Source: Marinifilum sp. D714
Lineage (GTDB): Bacteria; Bacteroidota; Bacteroidia; Bacteroidales; Marinifilaceae
Length of the DNA: 64,000 bases
Direction of reading: 5' to 3'
NCBI RefSeq assembly: GCF_030851345.1
Contig: NZ_JALPNU010000013.1
Location: forward strand, 1-64,000
Shown one piece after another: positions 18,041 to 25,921 of the stretch. Both the position numbers and the translations under genes were made by a program. The first letter of the stretch is position 1; each line of letters starts with the position of its first letter. Under the pieces are notes generated by a model. It ran no database searches and had not been told where the DNA came from. It was given only the letters and a program-made list of their open reading frames with translations.

Positions 18041-19324
18041 ATGATCGAAATGTTTTGGGAATATCAAATTAAAGGAGGAATTGTACTGGCAGTATCAGTT
18101 CTTTTGTATGTGCTCGTATTATCGAATGATAGCTTTTTTAAGCGTAACAGGTTATGGCTGGTTGGTAGCCTTTTATTACCATGGATAGTGCCATTGATTA
18201 CCATGCCTGTTTGGATGAAAAGGATGTTGTTTACTGATATGGGTGTCACTGTACCCTTACATACTTTTGTATCGGTAGGTCAAACGAATACGGATATAGT
18301 TCAGGCAACGAATCATTTTTCTTTTTCGATAGAGTTTTTGGGCATTGTGCTGTATGGGCTGATTAGTGTTGTATTCTTAATCAGACTTTTTTACGGCTAT
18401 GCATCTATTTTAAGTTTAAAAAAGAGTGCAGAATGTAAATCCTATAAAGGATTTTCGTTAGCAGTTCTGCCAGACTCAAAGCTTGGGCCATTTTCCTTTT
18501 TCAGAACGATTTTTATTCCTAAAGAATTGGAAAAAAGCAAAGAGAGTAGACTTATTTTGGAGCATGAAAAAGCACATTGCGCCGGATGGCATTCTATCGA
18601 TCTTACTTTAGTTGAATGTATGCTAATCTTTCAATGGTGGAATCCTTTTGCATGGTGGTTACGAAATTTAATTGCCAATAATCATGAATTTTGTGTTGAC
18701 AACATCATGCTAAAGAATTTATCGGATCCGAAAGATTATCAATACTCCTTACTCAATCTTGTACGTGGGCAAGGACAAAACCATTTGGTTAATAATTACA
18801 ATCAAAGTCTTACTAAAAAAAGGATAATCATGATGAACAAATCAAATAAAAATAGAACGATACATAGATTAAAAGGATTACTCTTATTGCCTATATTGAC
18901 TTTTAGCCTCTTGGCATTTACCAATCCTAAGCAGTCCGAAGATGTAAAGGTGGAAAAGAAAGCGGAACAGACAATCGCTAATATGTTGGATTTGCAGAAG
19001 AATATTGCCAGAAACGTAAAGTATCCTGTAAAAGCTCAAGAGAATTATACACAAGCCGATGTAATTGCCCATGTTACTATTGATAAAAATGGACAAGTAA
19101 AAGATGTTAAAATTGCTCGGAAAAGTCAGGGTAATGTGGTTAAAATTGATGAGGTTGTAATTACAGCCTATAAAAATTCTGGAGGAAATCAGGATAATAG
19201 TCAGGCAGGCATAAAGAGCCTGGAAAAAGAGACTACACGTATTTTAAAATCCTTACCAAGATTGACTAATCAGGCTTGGATAGGGCAGAAACTCGAATTC
19301 AAGCTTAAATTTAAATTACAGTAG
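18041..19324 (+). CDS. BlaR1-type M56 metallopeptidase with TonB-like C-terminal domain
   Basis: This 427-residue membrane sensor-protease has several N-terminal membrane helices, the zinc motif HEKAH (in LEHEKAHCAGWH, around residue 177), a further helix (about 285-300) and a periplasmic C-terminal domain. The latter (about 330-427; DVIAHVTIDKNGQVKDVKI) resembles the TonB C-terminal fold instead of a penicillin-binding sensor, as often seen in Bacteroidota M56 proteins. Presumably it cleaves or inactivates the adjacent BlaI repressor on a signal. An SD-like AAAGGAGTAAG precedes the start. Confidence 0.88.
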   Translation: MIEMFWEYQIKGGIVLAVSVLLYVLVLSNDSFFKRNRLWLVGSLLLPWIVPLITMPVWMKRMLFTDMGVTVPLHTFVSVGQTNTDIVQATNHFSFSIEFLGIVLYGLISVVFLIRLFYGYASILSLKKSAECKSYKGFSLAVLPDSKLGPFSFFRTIFIPKELEKSKESRLILEHEKAHCAGWHSIDLTLVECMLIFQWWNPFAWWLRNLIANNHEFCVDNIMLKNLSDPKDYQYSLLNLVRGQGQNHLVNNYNQSLTKKRIIMMNKSNKNRTIHRLKGLLLLPILTFSLLAFTNPKQSEDVKVEKKAEQTIANMLDLQKNIARNVKYPVKAQENYTQADVIAHVTIDKNGQVKDVKIARKSQGNVVKIDEVVITAYKNSGGNQDNSQAGIKSLEKETTRILKSLPRLTNQAWIGQKLEFKLKFKLQ

Positions 19325-19356
19325 TATATTATAACATCTTTATAAGATAAAATGTT

Positions 19357-19396
19357 AACCCATGAGAATTTGTTTTTCATGGGTTTTGTTTTTTTA
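19357..19396 (+). terminator. Terminator of the BlaI-M56 operon
   Basis: The stem AACCCATGA / TCATGGGTT with a 12-base loop is followed by a T-run (TTGTTTTTTT), 33 bases past the M56 stop. Confidence 0.85.
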
Positions 19397-19606
19397 ATAA
19401 GATATGATTTTTTCTTCTGCCTATTTATTAGGCATGGGAAAAGTAAGGTGAGAATGTTTGAAAAATAAGTAAAATAAAATAGAGCATTAATTATATCGGA
19501 CGATCACTTGATAGGTGTGATTAAAGTGCAAAAATACCTGATAAGAAACTTAAATAACGTGATTATTAATTGAAATTACGTATTTGTGAAATGTCGCAAT
19601 AAAAAT

Positions 19607-19637
19607 TTTGTGTTAATAAAAAAAACGACTAAGTTTG
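19607..19637 (+). promoter_or_regulatory. Bacteroidota sigma-ABfr-type promoter of the HU-like gene
   Basis: TTTG at 19607-19610 and TAAGTTTG at 19630-19637 are separated by exactly 19 bases, matching the Bacteroidota consensus TTTG-N19-TAnnTTTG. Transcription would start near 19645, leaving a leader of about 55 bases before the ATG at 19700. Confidence 0.75.
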
Positions 19638-19699
19638 ATTGTTGTTTATCAAAAACAAATTATAACTCAATTCAATATTAACCCTAAAACCCCAAAGGA

Positions 19700-20113
19700 A
19701 TGAGTATTAATTTTAAACCAGTAGGTCGTAAAAACCCAAGAGACCGACAAGCTCCAGCTAAGTATTATGCTTCAATTAATGCTAAAGGCAAAAGAAACAT
19801 TCGTTTTATTGCTGAAGAGATTGCTGATCGTTCCAGTTTAAATCAAATGGACATCATGTCTGTAATTGAAGGCTTCCTTCAGATTGTTCCCAAAACCTTG
19901 CTCGATGGTTATACAGTAGATCTGGGTGAGTTTGGTAATATGGGATTAATTGCCAAGAGCGAAGGCGTAGAAAAGGAAGAAGAACTTAATGCCAGCCATA
20001 TTGATGGTGTAAAAGTAAGATTCCGCCCAGGAATATTGTTTAAAGATGAATTGGCAAGTGCTAAATTCGAGAAAATTGCCACTATTCACGAAAGCGAAGT
20101 GGCAAGCGAATAA
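19700..20113 (+). CDS. HU-like DNA-binding protein (HU-HIG type)
   Basis: This 137-residue protein has the Bacteroidota HU-like fold: a basic N-terminus (KPVGRKNPRDRQAPAKYYA), the two-helix dimerisation part (RFIAEEIADRSSLNQMDIMSVIEGFLQIVPKTLLDGYTVDLGEFG) and a beta-arm region (VKVRFRPGILFKDELA). It should bend DNA or act as a nucleoid protein. The second gene of this type (44421) has an added Ig-like domain, absent here. It has its own strong promoter. Its stop is followed after three bases by a regular repeat array, which is unusual. Confidence 0.85.
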   Translation: MSINFKPVGRKNPRDRQAPAKYYASINAKGKRNIRFIAEEIADRSSLNQMDIMSVIEGFLQIVPKTLLDGYTVDLGEFGNMGLIAKSEGVEKEEELNASHIDGVKVRFRPGILFKDELASAKFEKIATIHESEVASE

Positions 20114-20116
20114 ATA

Positions 20117-20255
20117 AGATCAAGTATTTTTTGAAAATAGTCTAGACTTTATTTAAAAAAGTCTAGACCTAAAAAAATAAAGTCTAGACCTTTTTACAAA
20201 AAGGTCTTGATATTCTTTTACAAAGGTCAAGATGTTTTTTCATAAAAGTCTTGAG
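20117..20255. repeat. Seven-unit array of GTCTAGAC/GTCTTGA-type motifs with 21-22 bp period
   Basis: Core motifs (A/G)TCWWGA begin at 20119, 20140, 20161, 20182, 20204, 20226 and 20248, with spacings 21, 21, 21, 22, 22, 22. Three cores are the palindrome GTCTAGAC and the others are GTCTTGA, GTCAAGA or ATCAAGT. The spacers are A/T-rich. Two helical turns between sites place all cores on one DNA face, as in a cooperative protein-binding array. The region does not code for protein. Confidence 0.75.
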
Positions 20256-20265
20256 AAAGAAAAAA

Positions 20266-20351
20266 GCCGCTTTGAGTTTTTAAATAACTTATAGCCATCC
20301 TCATATCAAAGCGGCCTGGTAGCTAAGCTACGCTGCAAGTGCAAAGCTACC
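20266..20351 (+). ncRNA. Candidate structured RNA or leader between HU-like and peptide genes
   Basis: A perfect 10-bp stem GCCGCTTTGA / TCAAAGCGGC (20266-20275 and 20306-20315) encloses a 30-base loop. It is followed directly by GGTAGCT / AGCTACC (20318-20324 and 20345-20351). This GC-richer structured block lies 70 bases upstream of the small peptide gene and has no T-run, so it may be a leader RNA, a small RNA or an attenuator. Function unknown. Confidence 0.45.
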
Positions 20352-20421
20352 TAAACGGGGTGAATTATGCAATTGGCAACTGCGTAAAGAAGGTATCTTA
20401 TGCCAATAAAAATCAATTATT

Positions 20422-20619
20422 ATGAAGATTAAATCTTTATTAATCGCAATTTGTTTTGTATCTCTTATGGGTTCTACTTATTCAGCTAATGCTGAAACTC
20501 ATTGTATTACTGTGTCAATTGATTGTGGTAATGGAACAGGTACAAATACAGTAGCGTGTGGTGAAACTACAGCAGAAATTGTAAAGGAAGCAATGGAAGT
20601 AGCAGATGTAGTTTGTTAA
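20422..20619 (+). CDS. Small secreted four-cysteine acidic peptide
   Basis: The 65-residue precursor has a clear signal peptide (1-24, ending in Ala-Asn-Ala) and a predicted mature part of 41 residues with Cys28, Cys35, Cys46 and Cys65, the last being the C-terminal residue. The mature part is rich in Gly, Thr and acidic residues; four cysteines could make two disulfides. No known domain is recognised. It lies 56 bases upstream of a GLPGLI gene on the same strand, followed by an outer-membrane barrel gene, so it is probably handled or exported by these two partners. ATG start is unambiguous. Confidence 0.7.
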   Translation: MKIKSLLIAICFVSLMGSTYSANAETHCITVSIDCGNGTGTNTVACGETTAEIVKEAMEVADVVC

Positions 20620-20675
20620 TAATAGTAAAGTACTAGTGGGAGACTTTTAAGTCTCCCACATTTAAATGAAAATTC

Positions 20676-21518
20676 ATGATAAAATATTGTTTTTTATTTG
20701 CAACGATTTTGATGTCAACTTGTTGCTACTCTCAAGAATTTGTAAAAATAGATGCTGCAGTTAAGGAGTTTTACTATGATTATACATTTCAGCAGGATTC
20801 TACTGATCACACTAGTGAAAAGTACCAGGAAATGGTTTTACAAGTAGGGGAGAATAAATCTAAATTTACAGCAGTAAACAAATTATACACCGATTCCTTA
20901 CTATTTACGGTTAAGGATATGGATCCAAATGCAGGTTTCCTTAAAATATGGCCCCAATTACAAGCTTTAAGAATTCATAAATTTTGCACCTACAATATTT
21001 ATAAAAATTACCCACAAAAAAAGAATGTAAGATTTGTTGGTGATTTAGGTTCTAAGAAAACCTTAATGGTTGATGAAGAAATTAATATTAATTGGAAAAT
21101 AGAAACCCAAAAGGATACTACTATTTCGGGTTATTCGTGCCAGATGGCTACATGTAATTTTGCTGGTAGAGATTATATTGCATGGTACACAATGGAAATT
21201 CCGGTTAGTGATGGTCCATATAAGTTTCATGGTCTGCCAGGATTGATTGTTCGTATTTCCGACATGAAAAATCAACATATTTTCCAGATGTATAAAGTTA
21301 AAAATTGTGATACATCAAAGGATATGTTATTTGTTGCTGAGAATAATATTCAGGAAACAACTGCTCCTAAGTTTGCCAAGGCCATGAAAGCACATATTGC
21401 TGATATGTATCGAAAATATGGTGGTAGTGCTTCTCCAATTCAATACAAGAGCCCAGAACAAGAGTCGAAAGTGTTAAGAAATATCCGCAGCAGGAACAAT
21501 TATATTGAGAGATATTAA
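20676..21518 (+). CDS. GLPGLI-family periplasmic protein
   Basis: This 280-residue protein has a signal peptide (about 1-19, ending CYSQ) and the family-defining GLPGLI motif near residue 188 (FHGLPGLIVRI) after a WYTMEIPVSDGPYKF segment. The family is restricted to Bacteroidota and of unknown biochemical function. Members often neighbour an outer-membrane receptor-like gene, as here. It lies between the four-cysteine peptide and the barrel gene, with the next ATG one base after its stop, showing tight operon structure. Confidence 0.9.
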   Translation: MIKYCFLFATILMSTCCYSQEFVKIDAAVKEFYYDYTFQQDSTDHTSEKYQEMVLQVGENKSKFTAVNKLYTDSLLFTVKDMDPNAGFLKIWPQLQALRIHKFCTYNIYKNYPQKKNVRFVGDLGSKKTLMVDEEININWKIETQKDTTISGYSCQMATCNFAGRDYIAWYTMEIPVSDGPYKFHGLPGLIVRISDMKNQHIFQMYKVKNCDTSKDMLFVAENNIQETTAPKFAKAMKAHIADMYRKYGGSASPIQYKSPEQESKVLRNIRSRNNYIERY

Positions 21519-21519
21519 G

Positions 21520-24162
21520 ATGCAAAAAGTATTTTTAACGCTTTTTTTAAATCTTTTCACACTGTTCCTTTTTTCTCAAAGCACCATTCAAGGTTATTTA
21601 TTAACCGATAAGAAAGAGTCGGTAGAGGGCATTGTAGTTAGTTTGCATGCCGATGCAAATACCAAAAAGTTCCTGGCTTATTCAATAAGCAATGCTGAAG
21701 GGTTTTACCAATTAAACTACGATGATGATATTGAAGGGAAGGCACTTCGCTTGCGTTCTTTAATGTATCGTGATACTTGTATTATTTTAAGTGGTGTAAA
21801 GCATGAATATAATATTAGCCTAAAGGAAAGTATTAAAATGCTAAAGGAGGTGAAGGTAAAGTCGACACCAATTATTGGTAAAGGCGATACGGTAACCTAT
21901 ATTACTGCTGCTTTTGCTCAAAAAAGAGATTTTTCGATTGCTGAAGTCATTAATCGAATGCCTGGTTTTGAGTTAATGGATAATGGTAAGGTGTTGTATC
22001 ATGGACGTGAAATAGAAAAGTATTATATAGAGGGATCAGACTTGTTAGAGGAAAGGTATGCTTTGGCCAATAAAAATTTACCTCATAAGGCAGTGGCTTC
22101 GGTGGATGTAATGCACAATCATCAAAGTAAAAAAATATTCGAAAATAGAATTGCCTCTGATCAAACCTCGCTAAATATTAAACTAAAAAAATCAGTTGCT
22201 TTTACTGGGCGTGGTGAACTTGGTGCTGCCTACAAGCCTTGGGGAAGATATGTAAATCTAACCCCAATGATGTTTACCAAAAAATATCAGTTTATTGGTT
22301 CCTATCAATCTAACAATATTGGTTCCGATTTATCCGATCAGATGTCTGGTTTGAGGTATAAAAATGGCAAACTGGAAGGTGAAGAGAAAATGCATTTTAG
22401 CTTTTTAGGCTTGCCGTCGCTTCATTATCCTAATATTAAGAAAAGCCGATACTTAGACAATGATGCCAACTTGGTAACCATTAATGGGCTTCGTAAATTA
22501 AATGATAAAACGGAGTTGAAAATTAATTCGGCTTACCTATCGGATAATATCGATGAGTTAAAGAATAGTGAAACATCTTACTATTTGGATGAGGGTTTGT
22601 ATAAAACAAACGAGCTTTATGAAAATCGATTTAAGAACCGATCCTTTTTTACCGATTTAAATTTAAGAAAGAACCTTTCATCGGTTTACCTCAACAATAA
22701 AATTGGTTACATTCAGTTTTGGGACAAATCCAAAGCAATTATTCAGGAAGGTACAACTCAACAAATAAATGCGCGAACTCCTCACCGTAGCTTGTATAAT
22801 ATTTTAGATTGTACTCTGCCTTTTTTTAAGGGATTTGCTAGTTTTTATTCATCGGTAGATTTAAACGAAAGCGACGAGGATTTGACTTTTACGCCAAATG
22901 TTTTCAATAATATTTTAGAGTATGGAGAAGACATATCTGTAAACAAACAAAATTTGAAGAATAGAAGTTTTGTGAGTAAAAACCATTTTAAATTTACCAA
23001 AAAATGGCATGCATTTATTTTAGAATCTTTGGTTGGATTTAATTACGAAAGTCAGGAATTAGAGTCTTCTATGTATTCATCCGAGGAGATTTTAGACTTC
23101 GATGTCCTATCTAATGATATCACTTGGAATAAAACGGATTATGTGTTTAATCCTTGTTTAAAGTACGAAACCAGCGATTTAAAACTATCTTTTGATTTGC
23201 CTTTGAATTACTATTTTTTCAAGTATAATGATCACAAATACTCTTCTCAAATCCGACAGGATAAAGTCCTCTTTAACCCTCGATTTTATTTAAAGTATGA
23301 ATGGAACTCTGCTTTTGATGCAAGGCTTACGCTAAGTGAAGTAAAATCAATGGGAAATCCCAATTCAATGCTGCAAGGCAATATTGTATACGATCATAGA
23401 AGTATGCGCAGTAGAGTAGCTCAAATCGATGAAAGTAAAAGTAGATCGTTCAGGCTTAATATTGGATATAGAGATGCGATTAATGGCTTGTTTATGCGGT
23501 TTGGTTACAATAAGCGAATAAAAGAAAAGGACTTCATACTCGATAAATCTATTTTATCGCCAGGCGTATTTCAATATAGTCTAATAGAAAAAGAAAATGA
23601 TGTTGACATTAACCAACTCACAGGTGATTTTTCGCTGTATCTGTCCAATTTACATTTAAATTTGGCTTTGAAATCTGATTTTACCAATCAAAAATCGGAT
23701 TACCTATTAAATGGCGATCTTAAAGAATTTAAGTTGAATAGCTACAAGAATCATTTTAAGCTGAATTTTGACAAGTGGAATTTCTTGGCTCTGGATTATG
23801 GATATTCTATATTATGGGGTAGACAGGAGAGTAATGGAAATAAAACCAAATCAACAGAACAAGTGCATACTGCTCGCATTTGCTACTATTTTAATTCTAA
23901 ACAATGGCTTGAGCTTCGACCGGAGTATACCATTTTTAGTCAATCAGAAAATAAAACACAGGAATCATTATTTACAGACCTAATTTATTCTTTTACGCCC
24001 AAAGGAAGCCGTTTTTCTTACTTATTGGAGTGTAAAAACATTTTTAATAGTAAGAATGTTTATTCCAGCTTTAATTCAGATTTAAGCTCGGTTTATAGTG
24101 AATTTAATCTACGACCAAGGGCTTTTGTAGCTCGAGTAAGGTTTTCTTTTGGGAAGAATTAA
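21520..24162 (+). CDS. TonB-receptor-like outer-membrane beta-barrel with carboxypeptidase-regulatory-like domain
   Basis: This protein of about 880 residues starts with a signal peptide (about 1-20), then a CarboxypepD_reg-like beta-sandwich (about 22-100, with STIQGYLLTDKKESVEGIVV). A plug-like segment follows (about 110-215, with VINRMPGFELMDNGKVLYHGREIEK split by residues typical of the GLPGLI-associated receptors), then a large barrel ending in aromatic-rich strands (VRFSFGK). ATG at 21520 is chosen over an upstream TTG that overlaps the GLPGLI gene. No TonB box is evident, so energy coupling is uncertain. It probably moves or displays the co-encoded peptide. Confidence 0.82.
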   Translation: MQKVFLTLFLNLFTLFLFSQSTIQGYLLTDKKESVEGIVVSLHADANTKKFLAYSISNAEGFYQLNYDDDIEGKALRLRSLMYRDTCIILSGVKHEYNISLKESIKMLKEVKVKSTPIIGKGDTVTYITAAFAQKRDFSIAEVINRMPGFELMDNGKVLYHGREIEKYYIEGSDLLEERYALANKNLPHKAVASVDVMHNHQSKKIFENRIASDQTSLNIKLKKSVAFTGRGELGAAYKPWGRYVNLTPMMFTKKYQFIGSYQSNNIGSDLSDQMSGLRYKNGKLEGEEKMHFSFLGLPSLHYPNIKKSRYLDNDANLVTINGLRKLNDKTELKINSAYLSDNIDELKNSETSYYLDEGLYKTNELYENRFKNRSFFTDLNLRKNLSSVYLNNKIGYIQFWDKSKAIIQEGTTQQINARTPHRSLYNILDCTLPFFKGFASFYSSVDLNESDEDLTFTPNVFNNILEYGEDISVNKQNLKNRSFVSKNHFKFTKKWHAFILESLVGFNYESQELESSMYSSEEILDFDVLSNDITWNKTDYVFNPCLKYETSDLKLSFDLPLNYYFFKYNDHKYSSQIRQDKVLFNPRFYLKYEWNSAFDARLTLSEVKSMGNPNSMLQGNIVYDHRSMRSRVAQIDESKSRSFRLNIGYRDAINGLFMRFGYNKRIKEKDFILDKSILSPGVFQYSLIEKENDVDINQLTGDFSLYLSNLHLNLALKSDFTNQKSDYLLNGDLKEFKLNSYKNHFKLNFDKWNFLALDYGYSILWGRQESNGNKTKSTEQVHTARICYYFNSKQWLELRPEYTIFSQSENKTQESLFTDLIYSFTPKGSRFSYLLECKNIFNSKNVYSSFNSDLSSVYSEFNLRPRAFVARVRFSFGKN

Positions 24163-24166
24163 AAGC

Positions 24167-24200
24167 AAAAAAAAAGCTGCCATTTGGCAGCTTTTTTTTT
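24167..24200. terminator. Bidirectional terminator between barrel gene and frr
   Basis: A GCTGCC / GGCAGC stem is flanked by long A- and T-runs, serving both convergent transcripts. Confidence 0.9.
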
Positions 24201-24201
24201 A

Positions 24202-24765
24202 TTATATGGTCATTATATCTTTCTCTTTTTCTGCAAGCATAGCGTCAATCTTTTTACCGAAATTATCGGTCATGTTTTGCACTTCTGCTTCAGCATCTTT
24301 TTCAAGATCTTCTGATAATCCTTCTTTAATTAATTTTTTCAACTCTACGTTGGTATCACGGCGAGCGTTACGAATACTTACTTTAGCATTTTCACACTCT
24401 GCTTTCGATTGTTTTACCAAGTCACCACGACGTTCCTCGGTTAAAGCAGGAATATTAATACGGATAATTTCACCGTTGTTATCAGGGTTGAAACCTAAAT
24501 TTGCATTTAGAATTGCTTTTTCGATAGGAGAAATCATGCTTTTTTCCCAAGGTTGAACAGCAATTGTTCTAGGATCAGGAACACTCACATTAGCAACTTG
24601 AGCTAAAGGAGTCATGCTTCCATAGTAATCAACCATAACACCATTTAACATGCTAGGACTAGCTTTTCCAGCACGTATTTTAAGTAATTCTTTTTCAAGA
24701 TGGTCTACTGCAGATTCCATCTTTTCCTTTGCATCATCCAGATACATTTGAACTTCTTCGGTCAT
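24202..24765 (-). CDS. frr: Ribosome recycling factor
   Basis: Frr splits post-termination ribosomes together with EF-G. The 187 residues have the normal length and family landmarks LLKIRAGKASPSMLNG, VSVPDPRTIAVQPWEKSM and NDNNGEIIRINIPALTEERR. It is the last gene of the minus-strand translation cluster, after pyrH, as in many bacteria; a 221-base spacer with AGCT-rich repeats separates the two. Confidence 0.97.
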   Translation of the reverse strand: MTEEVQMYLDDAKEKMESAVDHLEKELLKIRAGKASPSMLNGVMVDYYGSMTPLAQVANVSVPDPRTIAVQPWEKSMISPIEKAILNANLGFNPDNNGEIIRINIPALTEERRGDLVKQSKAECENAKVSIRNARRDTNVELKKLIKEGLSEDLEKDAEAEVQNMTDNFGKKIDAMLAEKEKDIMTI

Positions 24766-24799
24766 AGGAGAAAGATTTTAATTGTAATTATTGATCAAT

Positions 24800-24985
24800 G
24801 TATGTGTTTACAAAAATAATAAAATTTAGCTTCTAGCTGTTGGCTATTGTCTTTTAGCTTCTTGTCTTTCTAGTATTAAGAATGCTTATCTAATGGAGCA
24901 ATCTTAAAAGTCCTCCTTCAAATATCACTAATAAAGATAACATTTTTTCTTAAAGCTAACAGTTAAAGGCTAATAACAAGAAACT
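24800..24985. repeat. Degenerate AGCTAAAAGC-type repeats, frr-pyrH spacer
   Basis: Several related words (TAGCTTCTAGCT, TTGGCTATTGTC, TTTTAGCTTCTTG, then TTAAAGCTAACAGTTAAAGGCTAA) follow each other in this non-coding spacer. The same motif family reappears at 25698-25760 and 25829-25855. Confidence 0.55.
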
Positions 24986-24986
24986 T

Positions 24987-25697
24987 TTAGTTGTGTACTA
25001 CAGTTCCAATGTTCTCTCCTTCAATAACTTTTTTCAAGTTTCCTTTGGTGTCCATATCGAACACTACAATGTTCAAATCGTTTTCTTTGCACATGGTTGT
25101 AGCTGTAAGGTCCATAATACGAAGATTTCGATTGTAAATTTCGTCGAAAGTAATATTTTCAAACTTAGTTGCTGATGGATCTTTTTCAGGATCTGCTGTG
25201 TAAATACCGTCAACGCGAGTACCTTTTAGCATTGCATCAGCTTCAATTTCGATACCTCTTAATGAAGATCCGGTATCGGTAGTAAAGTAAGGGTTACCTG
25301 TTCCTGCAGAGAAGATGGTAACATAGCCATTGTTTAGGTAATCAACGGCTTTTTGCTTCGAATAAAACTCTCCAATTGGCTCCATTCTAATGGCTGTAAG
25401 TACTCTTGATTTACATCCGATTGCATCCAGGGCAGAGTTTAGGGCTAAACTATTAATTACGGTTGCCATCATACCCATTTGGTCTCCTTTAACACGATCG
25501 AAACCTTTGGCCGCGCCGCTTAAACCACGGAAAATATTTCCACCGCCAATAACAATTCCTACTTGAACGCCAAGTTCGGTGATTTCCTTAATTTGTTCTG
25601 CATAATCGTTCAAACGTTGCGAATCGATACCATATTGTTGTTCACCCATTAATGATTCGCCACTTAGCTTTAAAAGTACTCGTTTGTATTTTGCCAT
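24987..25697 (-). CDS. pyrH: Uridylate kinase (UMP kinase)
   Basis: This enzyme phosphorylates UMP to UDP in pyrimidine synthesis and belongs to the amino-acid kinase fold. The 236 residues contain KRVLLKLSGESLMG, VIGGGNIFRG, GDQMGMMATVIN and the DADAM/TADPEKDP region of the bacterial enzyme. It lies between tsf and frr in the same direction. Flanking spacers on both sides carry AGCTAAAAGC-type repeats. Confidence 0.97.
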   Translation of the reverse strand: MAKYKRVLLKLSGESLMGEQQYGIDSQRLNDYAEQIKEITELGVQVGIVIGGGNIFRGLSGAAKGFDRVKGDQMGMMATVINSLALNSALDAIGCKSRVLTAIRMEPIGEFYSKQKAVDYLNNGYVTIFSAGTGNPYFTTDTGSSLRGIEIEADAMLKGTRVDGIYTADPEKDPSATKFENITFDEIYNRNLRIMDLTATTMCKENDLNIVVFDMDTKGNLKKVIEGENIGTVVHN

Positions 25698-25855
25698 AAT
25701 TTTATCAGCTGTAAGCTAAAAGCATAAAGCTAAAAGCTTGAGGTTTATTTTTTAGCTACCGTCTTTAAGTAATTTACTTCAAGCGGTTTGTTGTGATTCT
25801 AAAGATAAATAAATTAGATATTTAAAAGATGTCAGCTAAAAGCTTTTTGCTAATA
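25698..25855. repeat. Degenerate AGCTAAAAGC-type repeats, pyrH-tsf spacer
   Basis: The words AGCTGTAAGCTAAAAGC, TAAAGCTAAAAGCTTGAGG and CAGCTAAAAGCTTTTTGC recur in this spacer and match the repeats on the other side of pyrH. No gene is seen. Confidence 0.6.
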
Positions 25856-25869
25856 TCTTTTAATAGTAT

Positions 25870-25900
25870 ACAAAAAAAGAGTTCCGAAAAGGAACTCTTT
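25870..25900 (-). terminator. Terminator after tsf
   Basis: The stem AAAGAGTTCC / GGAACTCTTT is followed on the minus strand by a T-run, 22 bases past the tsf stop. It suggests that pyrH and frr have an additional promoter or rely on read-through. Confidence 0.8.
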
Positions 25901-25921
25901 TTATATGTAATAATAATTGTA

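Noticed and set aside
17663-19324. Beta-lactam resistance locus
   Set aside because: BlaI and M56 genes are present but there is no beta-lactamase or PBP gene nearby, and the sensor domain is TonB-like.
20117-20255. CRISPR array
   Set aside because: The repeated cores are only 7-8 bases with A/T-rich non-unique spacers of about 14 bases, and no cas genes are present.
24149-24556. Plus-strand 135-codon frame over frr
   Set aside because: Antisense to frr; the product looks like a shadow of the real gene.
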